Shown one piece after another: positions 9,674 to 17,394 of a DNA stretch of 64,000 bases. Made by a program: the position numbers and the translations under genes. The notes below the pieces were generated by a model. The model was not told where the DNA came from, did no database searches, and saw only the letters and a list, made by a program, of their open reading frames with translations. The stretch's first letter is position 1, and each line of letters starts with the position of its first letter. Source of the stretch: Sporofaciens musculi (GTDB taxonomy: Bacteria; Bacillota; Clostridia; Lachnospirales; Lachnospiraceae); contig NZ_WUQX01000003.1 in the NCBI RefSeq assembly GCF_009830285.1, positions 186,001 through 250,000 on the forward strand, read 5' to 3'.

Positions 9674-9733
9674 TTTTAATTGCCACAGTTCTCTCTTTCC
9701 AATCTTTCATCATTTTTTGCTTATACCACCTCC

Positions 9734-10324
9734 TCACACCCCCAACTCTTTATACAGTAACTCCAAACCCTTCATTACCTCTCTGCTAATCAGGCCAATA
9801 TCCAAAGCCTGGACAAGACCGTTGACTTCACGCCCCTTTTTGGCATATATCTTATTTGCCTTTTTAAATAAATACTTCAATTTCTCATATCCATTAGAAC
9901 CTTGAGGTTCTATATCGGGACTTAGTTTTAAAAATCGCTTTATGCCCTCCTTATCAATTAGGAACCAATCCTCTATTGATTTTTCGGCCTTAATGTGGAT
10001 CACTTTATGTGCCCCATCATCAATTAAAAGCTTTTCCACCTCCTTCCAGTTAATTTTGGGCCTTTGTACATAACCAAATACATCTGTATCATAGCATACA
10101 GCAACTGTTATTTGATATCCTTCTACTTTAGGCTTAACCTCTTTCAAAAAAATACGATTTACTTCTTTTTTGTATCCGCCTATTCCATCTATACTTCTAT
10201 AAATCACTTTATGTTCGAGCTTTTTATCTACATGACATTCTCTTATGTATTTTATAAGAGCTTTATAAAACTCCACCTCTGTTTGTCCCTCAACAAACAA
10301 TACCAAGCACTTATTCAAATGCAT
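9734..10324 (-). CDS. TOPRIM-domain protein paired with an ATPase (AriB/RloB-like)
   Basis: 196 residues from the ATG at 10324. The N-terminus LVLFVEGQTEVEFYKAL carries the TOPRIM glutamate and VCYDTDVFG the DxD pair, suggesting a metal-dependent nuclease. The gene overlaps the end of the ATPase gene by 14 bases, so the two products are made together. Such ATPase/TOPRIM pairs occur in PARIS (AriA/AriB), RloAB and class 2 OLD-type phage defence. I cannot decide between these from sequence alone; PARIS-like is my preferred reading because of the separate AAA15-type ATPase and its location beside CBASS. Confidence 0.7.
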   Translation of the reverse strand: MHLNKCLVLFVEGQTEVEFYKALIKYIRECHVDKKLEHKVIYRSIDGIGGYKKEVNRIFLKEVKPKVEGYQITVAVCYDTDVFGYVQRPKINWKEVEKLLIDDGAHKVIHIKAEKSIEDWFLIDKEGIKRFLKLSPDIEPQGSNGYEKLKYLFKKANKIYAKKGREVNGLVQALDIGLISREVMKGLELLYKELGV

Positions 10325-11603
10325 CACACTCCAGATATTCTTCAATTCGGCTTTCGTTATCGGTCAACATAGAGAAAATATAATCTCCCATACCCATGTC
10401 AAAAGAATCTGCGTCATCCTCAAGCATTTTCTCTTTGTTCTTTTTAAATCCATGAAATTTGACCATCCCACCGTCCCGGTTTATGCCTACATAAATGCTC
10501 TCTAAATCCATAAAACTAATTATATATGGAGAATGGCTAGTAATTATTACTTTGCAGTCTTCTAACAAATCGGAAATTATCTGTAAGTATGTCCTGAATA
10601 AAGATGGATGAATGGAATTCTCAGGTTCTTCAATAGCAATCAAAGATATATTTCTTTCCTCTAAACTTGCCATTATGATTTTGGTCAAAATCATAAATAC
10701 CCTTTTCGCTCCATCAGACATTGCTTCAAAGTCAATAAGCCTACATAAATTCTTATCCCGAACAAACAACAAATATATACTATCCGAAACTATAAAAGGT
10801 ACATCATCAGGTACAACTATAGCTCCTTCACTGGAAATCTGAATTTCCTTAACAATTACATCCTCAATGTCAGGAAATAAGCTTTTATAGGCATCTAATA
10901 ACAAGTCGAATTTCCCCGGATTGATTTGTTTCAATTTTGCAATTACTCTCGGCAAACTACGCGAATCAATAAAATATTCTGAGCTTCCTTTACTTATAAT
11001 GGGATTTGGCATATAAAATTCTTTAGGATCAAGATTGTTTTCCATATACAACTTTAAATCATTCAATCTTTTAATAATTTCTATATAATACAGCTGATCA
11101 AACGCTTTCAGTTTATTAACAACTAACTCCATATTGCCTATCTGAGTATGCGTAGCGCACCTTCCAGTTTCTGAACTCTTATAGACGGCTTCTTGACCCT
11201 GCCTATTGATAAGTTGATTATATTTTTTCCCTTTTTCATCAATTTTTACTTTTAGATATTCATTTTTAATACTTGCTTCATCTTCTTTGATCCGCAACCA
11301 GCCAAAAGTAAATCCATAAATAATACGATATTTTACAGTTCTAATTATAGTAGTCATTTCAATTTCATATCGAAAATCCTTATCCAGAGAAGCTTTATTG
11401 ATTGGCATGGCATTATCTGATCTCATGAGACTTTGCCTCTGCTCCTCATTATATTTCATAAAGTTAATGCCAAAATCAATGCCCGATAGCACATTAGACT
11501 TGCCAAAATTATTCAATGCAACCAATGAAGTAATCTTGCTAAATGCAATATTAACATTGCTCAAATTTTTAAAACCATCCAATGCAATTCTTTGTATTTT
11601 CAT
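10311..11603 (-). CDS. AAA15/OLD-family ATPase (PARIS AriA-like)
   Basis: A 430-residue ATPase of the SMC/OLD type. It starts with an FKNLSNVNIAF-type strand and has a Walker A of the NNxGKSN form (ALNNFGKSN, residues 29-37). There is a signature-like AMSDGAKRV, then a Walker B LIAIEEPENSIHP and a D-loop/switch region ending in VIITSHSPYII. The start ATG at 11603 has AAAGGATCGG upstream; a more upstream ATG lacks a site. It overlaps the TOPRIM gene. In PARIS-type systems the ATPase holds the nuclease inactive until a phage anti-restriction protein is sensed; applying this here is inference. Confidence 0.78.
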   Translation of the reverse strand: MKIQRIALDGFKNLSNVNIAFSKITSLVALNNFGKSNVLSGIDFGINFMKYNEEQRQSLMRSDNAMPINKASLDKDFRYEIEMTTIIRTVKYRIIYGFTFGWLRIKEDEASIKNEYLKVKIDEKGKKYNQLINRQGQEAVYKSSETGRCATHTQIGNMELVVNKLKAFDQLYYIEIIKRLNDLKLYMENNLDPKEFYMPNPIISKGSSEYFIDSRSLPRVIAKLKQINPGKFDLLLDAYKSLFPDIEDVIVKEIQISSEGAIVVPDDVPFIVSDSIYLLFVRDKNLCRLIDFEAMSDGAKRVFMILTKIIMASLEERNISLIAIEEPENSIHPSLFRTYLQIISDLLEDCKVIITSHSPYIISFMDLESIYVGINRDGGMVKFHGFKKNKEKMLEDDADSFDMGMGDYIFSMLTDNESRIEEYLECDAFE

Positions 11604-12247
11604 AGGAAGCCGATCCTTTCTATTGTTTATCAATATAATACCACCTTTCCCAAAAAATGCAACACTTTTTTCGTTTTATTTAAAATTATGTTCTTAATAC
11701 ATATTTTTATTCACAATACGTAATATTAAATACCGTTTTTTATCTATCACATTTGCAAGTATCAAAAACCATCGTAATAAAAAGCATTTCGCTTTACTTT
11801 GTAAATATTTCTTTTATTTTGGGCACAACATTGGCACAAAACTTTCCTAAACTGGCACAGCTTTGCGATTTGTAGCGCAGATCCCGTATGTTAAAATTGG
11901 TATCGTGATAATTCATACACCGGCAGGCACACTCTCCCCATATGCGGTGCTACCACCTCAGCGGCTTCTGGAAGTTCAACCTTGTCCCCATCACCATCCG
12001 CTCACAGGAGGAGACTGTCCAAAAACTAAAATTTTACAAATGGGGCATAACATCACAATTCAGACATTCTAAGAAATAAATTGAGAATTAGATATGGGTG
12101 TTAAAACAGTACGAGATACAAAAGCGAAGAATGACAGACGGGCAGAAATAGTTTTAGAACAATCTGGAGAGGCAGGTATCAGAGAACATTACTGGAAATA
12201 AAGAGGCATGCCATATATTAGATCATACAGAATGTACGAGGAAACAT

Positions 12248-12534
12248 GTCCCTTTCACGATCTTCATCATCCTAGCACTCATCATGCTGTTGTCGTTTTT
12301 ACTTTTATTCGCTTTCATTAAGATCAACTGCATGAATATCCGGAACGCAGTCAAGATGGAACTAAGTAATGTCAGTGCCCGCGTTTATGCGTATACCTTC
12401 CATTCCCAAAGGGAAAGTCAAACTTGACTCCTATATAGCCGACCTACATTTAAGCTCTGCCTACCGAGACCCTGCGTACAGACTTCATAAACGGGATAGG
12501 GGAAAGGATAGAACTCTCCAATGATAATTACTGA
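12248..12534 (+). pseudogene. Remnant of a small membrane protein gene
   Basis: The first frame encodes a hydrophobic stretch (LALIMLLSFLLLFAF) followed by KMELSNVSARVYAYTFHS and a stop near 12426. The second frame then continues with DSYIADLHLSSAYRDPAYR, and a third with DFINGIGERIELSND to about 12530. The continuity of sense across three frames indicates one ancestral protein of about 95 residues with at least two shifts. The layout (one N-terminal membrane helix, then a short soluble part) is common in pilin-like or conjugation-associated small proteins, but I do not recognise the family. Confidence 0.45.
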
Positions 12535-12823
12535 TTATTATAGCTCGAAAGTTACCAAAAATCAGTCAGAATTTTAAAGCTTGATAGCTATCTATAAATT
12601 CAAGATATAGTTATAGTGAAAATATTTAGAATTGATATAAAGGAATTTTCCCCCTCTTCATTTATAACATGTTCTATATGTCCAGTTACCTTAGACACTA
12701 TGATTGATAACGTCTGTGTATCTTTGAATGATAAATAATTACTTGTTGGAAACTAAAACTATAAGCATCTCTTTCCCCTCTCTTTAATATCGAAGTAACC
12801 ATATTATTTTAAACATATAAAAT

Positions 12824-12842
12824 GGAGCCATTTTCTGGCTCC
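12824..12842 (-). terminator. Intrinsic terminator of the transport operon
   Basis: A seven-base-pair stem (GGAGCCA/TGGCTCC) with a five-base loop. On the minus strand it is followed by ATTTTATATGTTT and sits about 90 bases past the last gene of the operon. Confidence 0.7.
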
Positions 12843-12928
12843 TGCTTATCCTATATCTATGCATTCTTTTTAAGCAGTGCCAAAATATTCAATCTCAGCA
12901 CCACTTTTTCAAAAAATAATAATAATTT

Positions 12929-14095
12929 CTATTTTACTCTACCACAACTCTCACCACACATTCCTACTCTCCTAATCTGATGTCCAAGTGAAGCAATCCA
13001 GCCTCTCCCCTTTTTCTTCCTGCGAACCCGCAGGTGCAAAAGGAAATCCATGCAGACCAGCAGTATCAAAGCCCCTGCAAGAACCTCCGCCAGAATAACC
13101 CTCCGCCAAAGGCCAAACATCTTCTGCCAGACAAAAAACTCCTGATGAACGGCAAGACTTTGTATCTGCTCTGCCTTATCCCTAAAAAGCCTGCTGAAAA
13201 ATTCAAAATCCGACCAGTAGGTAGGCAGGTAATCGCTTCCCGGATTCGCCGCATTTACTCCCGCTATCATTATCACAAGCGCTGCCGCCAGACAGCACGG
13301 CAGGATACACCGCCTGCCGATCTCCGCCGCTTTGACACCCATCCGTTCCTCCGCTTTTTCATTCTCTATCCTTTTTGGCTTCTTACGGGTTTTCCTCGAA
13401 GCCGCAATTCCAATCACAATCAGGGAAACTGCCAAAATCATAAAATACAGCAGACTATCCAGAACATAATACAGCTGGCCGTCTATCTGCTGGCCGTCAG
13501 TGCTTCCAAATAGCGCTTCAATGATACTGACCGCCTGATTTACAGACTGGTCCTCCTCTTTATTGCGTACCGTAATCCCGTCAAATACTTCTCCTTCCTC
13601 TGCCGGAATCACACAGATAGGAGCACTCCCTTTCAGCACTCCGGCAATCTGCCAGTTCTTTTCATCCATTCTGACTTCCAACCCCAGCACATTATCCGAG
13701 CCAAACAACTGCCGAACCGTATCCTGGTCAAGCAGACAGACATTCTTTTCTCCTTCCGTAAAATACCTTCCGACAGCCAGCTCCTTTCCAAAGACGGCGG
13801 CCGGCTGCCCCTTCATCTGATAGCAGGATACTTTCTGGTCGTGCCCGGTATCCTCGGACAACACTTTGAAATCCCCACATGCTTTCCAGACTGCCCCTTC
13901 TGAAAAAATCTCACTGTCTTCACTTTTTTTCCACTGCTCAAAAGCCGTTTCTGTCACTGCCCCTGCCGGATAAGATAAGGACATCATGTCTGCCTGTTCC
14001 TTTAACCGCAAAAGCCCGTTTATGATCCAGATATTTACCATGACAAATACCAGCATCAACACCAGGATTCTGATTTTCTGCCATCTTATTTTCAT
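12929..14095 (-). CDS. FtsX/MacB-like membrane protein with extracytoplasmic domain
   Basis: 388 residues from the ATG at 14095 (GGTGAGAG upstream; earlier in-frame ATGs have no site). A membrane helix near residues 9-29 is followed by a roughly 170-residue extracytoplasmic part including VCLLDQDTVRQLFG and GLEVRMDEKNWQIAGVLKG, which resembles the MacB periplasmic core domain. Three more membrane helices follow at about 210-232, 262-282 and 338-360. The gene comes after an HlyD-like adaptor gene in the same operon. No ATPase sits beside it, so its energy source, if any, would be shared or encoded elsewhere. It may be a degenerate exporter permease. Confidence 0.6.
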   Translation of the reverse strand: MKIRWQKIRILVLMLVFVMVNIWIINGLLRLKEQADMMSLSYPAGAVTETAFEQWKKSEDSEIFSEGAVWKACGDFKVLSEDTGHDQKVSCYQMKGQPAAVFGKELAVGRYFTEGEKNVCLLDQDTVRQLFGSDNVLGLEVRMDEKNWQIAGVLKGSAPICVIPAEEGEVFDGITVRNKEEDQSVNQAVSIIEALFGSTDGQQIDGQLYYVLDSLLYFMILAVSLIVIGIAASRKTRKKPKRIENEKAEERMGVKAAEIGRRCILPCCLAAALVIMIAGVNAANPGSDYLPTYWSDFEFFSRLFRDKAEQIQSLAVHQEFFVWQKMFGLWRRVILAEVLAGALILLVCMDFLLHLRVRRKKKGRGWIASLGHQIRRVGMCGESCGRVK

Positions 14096-14181
14096 TCTCT
14101 CACCTATGCCTGTTTCCATACAAAATGCATTGATCCCATTCTTATCACTTTCATAGATAATTATCATCCGCATATCCGTTT

Positions 14182-15585
14182 TTACTCTTTCAGCCTTACC
14201 CGGTCTCCTTCTACCACATACTTTTCAGATGATACAATCACCTGATCCGTGTTCGTAAGCGTGGAAGTGATTGCCGCACTTTTCGCATCTTTCTCTAACA
14301 CAGTAACCGGAACGCGCTTTGCAGTCTGCAGCGTGCCAAGCATACGGTCTTCCTCGGAAAGAACCAGACAGTACGCTTCATTTGCATCTTCCCGCAGTGC
14401 GCTAAGCGGTATAATCTGGTCATACTCTTTTTCTGATGAGGTCTCAATACTCCAGGTAAACTGTTCCCCGCCTCCCACATTTGTATTCTCCGGAAGCGGC
14501 GCTCGCCAGAATGTCTGCATAGAAGAAGCACCTTGGCCTGCCGTGTCATCCCCGCTGCCTCCCTCTGCTGTTTCTCCCGTCTCCATTCCTATGGATTCAA
14601 TCTTTACGGTTTTTTTCTTCCCTGCTGCAAGCTGGACTCCCACTTCGGCGCCGACCTTTAATTTTTCTTTATCTTCTGCCTTGACCATGCCCTTTAGCTG
14701 GAAACCGCCGCTCCCAGTCACAAAGATTTCCGAGCCTGTAGTCACCGCGCCGGCCTGCACACCAACCTGCAATACGGTACAATCTGAAACTGCGCAGATC
14801 TTACCGTCTGCCGCCTGATAGGACAAAAGCCGTTCCAGCTCCTTTCTGGCCTGTTCAACCTGCACCTGCGCTGCTTCGGCTCCCAAAAGCGCCGCCTGGG
14901 CCGCATTTGCTGCATTCGTATTCTGGGCCGCATCCTCCTGTCTTGCCAGTTCATAAGCATTCTGTGCCTGGTTTACGGCCTGCTGGGCTGTCTGTACTTC
15001 TGCATTCGCTTCCTGAAGTGCCGCTTCCAGCTCCTGCTTCTTCGCAGCAACGTCGTCCTCTTCCCCATCCGGTACAGGCGAATTAATAAACTGGTTGTAG
15101 GCTGCCTCCGCCTCCGCCGCTTTCTGCTGGGCCGTCTGAAGCCCAAGCTGCGCCTCGGAAAGCGTCTGTCCTGCCCCTGTCGTTGCCGGAACCCTCGCCG
15201 GTTCCCTGGCAGACACCTGCTGCTGTGATACCTGCAATTCTAACTGGTTCAGTTCAGCCTGTTTCTTATCAATTGACTGCTGCAGATACTCCTTACGGAA
15301 TTGAACCAGACGCTCCCCCGCTTTTACCGTGCTTCCCGGATCTGCCACCCATTCCACCTGCTGTTCAGGCCATAAAAATAACTGGTCCTGCTGTACCGTC
15401 ACCACAGTACCGTTCCCATCGTAAGAATAAGACAGCTTTCCCCGTCCCACCTTCTCTACTCCCACCTGAGCTACCAGCATAGAGGCTGCCGCTCTGGAAA
15501 TAACCCCGCCGGCCGCCATAATGATCAGAAATCCGGCAATAATCCGAATCATCCATTTTTGATTTATCTTTTTTTTCCTGTCCAC
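14182..15585 (-). CDS. HlyD/RND-adaptor-like membrane fusion protein
   Basis: 467 residues from a GTG at 15585 with GGAAGG nine bases upstream. One N-terminal membrane helix (about 13-33) is followed by a lipoyl-like beta segment. A long Gln/Ala/Glu-rich coiled coil follows (about residues 75-260, rich in QQ, AA and EA pairs), then a return lipoyl/barrel region with FVTGSGGFQLKGMVKAEDKEK. This is the standard adaptor layout. In Gram-positive bacteria such proteins join ABC exporters with FtsX-like permeases, fitting the gene downstream. It lies 77 bases after a sugar-type ABC importer, which is an uncommon combination. Confidence 0.8.
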   Translation of the reverse strand: MDRKKKINQKWMIRIIAGFLIIMAAGGVISRAAASMLVAQVGVEKVGRGKLSYSYDGNGTVVTVQQDQLFLWPEQQVEWVADPGSTVKAGERLVQFRKEYLQQSIDKKQAELNQLELQVSQQQVSAREPARVPATTGAGQTLSEAQLGLQTAQQKAAEAEAAYNQFINSPVPDGEEDDVAAKKQELEAALQEANAEVQTAQQAVNQAQNAYELARQEDAAQNTNAANAAQAALLGAEAAQVQVEQARKELERLLSYQAADGKICAVSDCTVLQVGVQAGAVTTGSEIFVTGSGGFQLKGMVKAEDKEKLKVGAEVGVQLAAGKKKTVKIESIGMETGETAEGGSGDDTAGQGASSMQTFWRAPLPENTNVGGGEQFTWSIETSSEKEYDQIIPLSALREDANEAYCLVLSEEDRMLGTLQTAKRVPVTVLEKDAKSAAITSTLTNTDQVIVSSEKYVVEGDRVRLKE

Positions 15586-15662
15586 TTCGTCAATCCTTCC
15601 ATAATTAGTGTCTTGTCTCGTTGACAGACAAGCGAACCCATACATATCCCTGTAAAAAGTGG

Positions 15663-16505
15663 TTAAGCCTTCACCCCGGATGCCACAATCCCCTGTTCCA
15701 GGCTGTCCTGGCCATAGAAGAACAAAAGCAGCGCCGGAAGCAGTGTTATGATGGATGCCGCAAAAGCTGCCGCAATCTCCGTATTTACCATCTGCGGCAG
15801 ATAAAGCGACAGGGGCCACAGCGCCTCTGTCTTAAGGTATGTCATTGGCTGTTCGATTGTATTCCAGTATTCCAGGAATCCCAGTATCAGGATAGAGAAA
15901 ATACCTGGCATCCCCAGCGGTATGCCCATAGATACAAATATCCTTAAGTCCCCGGCGCCGTCAATCTTTGCCGCCTCCAGCAGTTCCTTCGGAATACCTG
16001 CAAAGGTCTTCTGCAGGATAAATACCGGCAGTGTGGAGAAAATACCCGGCAGGATCACCGCCGCACGGGTGTCCATTAAGTCCATCGTATTCAGGACCAG
16101 ATACCCAGATACCATTGTTACCTGAAACGGCAGGATCATCAGAAGCATATAAAGAAACCACAGCACCTTTTTCCCCGGAAAACGGAACTGGGCAAATGCC
16201 CATGCCGCAGGCACCGCTGCAAGGAGCTGCCCTGCCAGCACCAGGATGGTCTGTATCATGGAATTCCAGAAAGCGGTAAAATACTCCGGCGAATCCAGCA
16301 AAAGGCGGACATACGCGCGCAATGTCGGGTACATGGGGAAAACACGCAGTTTTGCACTTTCCCCATAATCTGCAAGCACCGCGCCGCATGTTTCCAGAAG
16401 TTCCTGTCTTCCCATCAGAGAATTTGCAGTAAGCATAAAGAGCGGAAATACCATAACCGCAAGGACAATCAGAAGGAACACCCTAAGAGCCCACTGCACC
16501 AGCAC
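15663..16505 (-). CDS. ABC sugar-type permease (MalG/AraQ-like)
   Basis: 280 residues from a GTG at 16505, which has a perfect GGAGG seven bases upstream and begins just after the stop of the preceding permease gene. A longer ATG frame from 16562 would overlap that gene and lacks a site. Six membrane helices are expected. The EAA-type loop contains ELLEAAKIDGAGDLRIF, the conserved cytoplasmic contact with the ATPase. It pairs with the MalF-like permease and the binding lipoprotein upstream. No dedicated ATPase is encoded here, so a shared MsmK-type ATPase elsewhere is likely, as in many Firmicutes. Confidence 0.92.
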   Translation of the reverse strand: MLVQWALRVFLLIVLAVMVFPLFMLTANSLMGRQELLETCGAVLADYGESAKLRVFPMYPTLRAYVRLLLDSPEYFTAFWNSMIQTILVLAGQLLAAVPAAWAFAQFRFPGKKVLWFLYMLLMILPFQVTMVSGYLVLNTMDLMDTRAAVILPGIFSTLPVFILQKTFAGIPKELLEAAKIDGAGDLRIFVSMGIPLGMPGIFSILILGFLEYWNTIEQPMTYLKTEALWPLSLYLPQMVNTEIAAAFAASIITLLPALLLFFYGQDSLEQGIVASGVKA

Positions 16506-16506
16506 T

Positions 16507-17394
16507 TTATATCCTCCGCTCTTCGATTTTCTTTGTATGATTTTTCCACCATTCTTCCGCACCCAGTATCCCTCCTGTCAGAATGACTAACATCACAGCC
16601 GCCGCCGTCATCTTCTGAATATCCAGATTCACAAACCAGTTGTTGAAAAGATGCTGCAGCATATAAATACTCTCATGGGGATAGTCTCCCGCCAGCAGAT
16701 ACGCCTCCCGGAATACCCGGAATGCGTTTACAAACGAAAGGAGCCCCGTTACAAATGTTGTTTCTTTTAACTGCGGCAGGGTAATATACCAGAAACAGGC
16801 CCATTCTCCCGCCCCCTGTACCCTTGCCGCCTCATACTGCTCCTCTGGAATCGCGCCAAGCCCCGCGAGCCAGAGTATCATGTCATAGCCAAGATTCTTC
16901 CATATATAACAGGCAACCAGTATCCAGAACGCCGAGTCAGACGCAAGCCAGTCACGTCCAGTAATCCCGAATATTCCTACAAGCTGCCCAAGCCATCCTT
17001 TTTCATCAAATACCATCTGAAAGAAAACCACTACAGATGCCGCCGGAATCGCCATCGGAAGAAGGAACCCTGTCTTCATCCATCTCTGGAACTTTGTCAC
17101 ATGGCCTACTAAAACCGCTGTGCCAAGCGACAGGACCAGAAGCAGGGGAAGGCAGACCGCCATGAATCTCGCCGTATTCCCTGCTGCCAAGCGAAACGCC
17201 TCATTCTCCACCACCATCCGGTAGTTTTCCATGCCCACAAATCCGCTGCCTACTGCCTGCTGAAAAGACCTTTTGACAACATCCATAAATGGAATGAGCA
17301 CGAAGCCCCCCGTCCCCAGGAGGCTTGGGAGCAGGAACAGGTATCCGTTCCTGACCTCCCTTCCTTGTCTTTCCGATCTCTTTTTATTCCGCAA
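16507..17394 (-). CDS. ABC sugar-type permease (MalF/UgpA-like)
   Basis: An inner-membrane permease of about 295 residues with the typical first helix GYLFLLPSLLGTGGFVLIPF and the EAA loop EEQYEAARVQGAGEWACFW. The start is uncertain. The frame opens at 17499, but that would overlap the binding-protein gene by over 100 bases. A TTG at 17394 overlaps its stop by 11 bases and gives the usual family length. It forms the heterodimeric channel with the MalG-like protein downstream, and the two genes are separated by a single base. Confidence 0.85.
   Translation of the reverse strand: MRNKKRSERQGREVRNGYLFLLPSLLGTGGFVLIPFMDVVKRSFQQAVGSGFVGMENYRMVVENEAFRLAAGNTARFMAVCLPLLLVLSLGTAVLVGHVTKFQRWMKTGFLLPMAIPAASVVVFFQMVFDEKGWLGQLVGIFGITGRDWLASDSAFWILVACYIWKNLGYDMILWLAGLGAIPEEQYEAARVQGAGEWACFWYITLPQLKETTFVTGLLSFVNAFRVFREAYLLAGDYPHESIYMLQHLFNNWFVNLDIQKMTAAAVMLVILTGGILGAEEWWKNHTKKIEERRI

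Larger units (their letters stand above)
11604..12928. other. 1.3-kb region of decayed coding fragments
   Basis: No intact gene is visible. On the plus strand, 11940-12070 reads as an uninterrupted fragment with YHLSGFWKFNLVP-like sequence; 12094-12201 is a 35-codon frame (starting MGVKTVRDTKAK) without a ribosome binding site; and 12248-12534 is a frameshifted membrane-protein remnant, listed separately. The remainder, 12540-12820, is AT-rich with nothing I can identify. The region separates the AT-rich defence genes from the more GC-rich transport operon and looks like a scar of an earlier mobile element. Confidence 0.5.
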
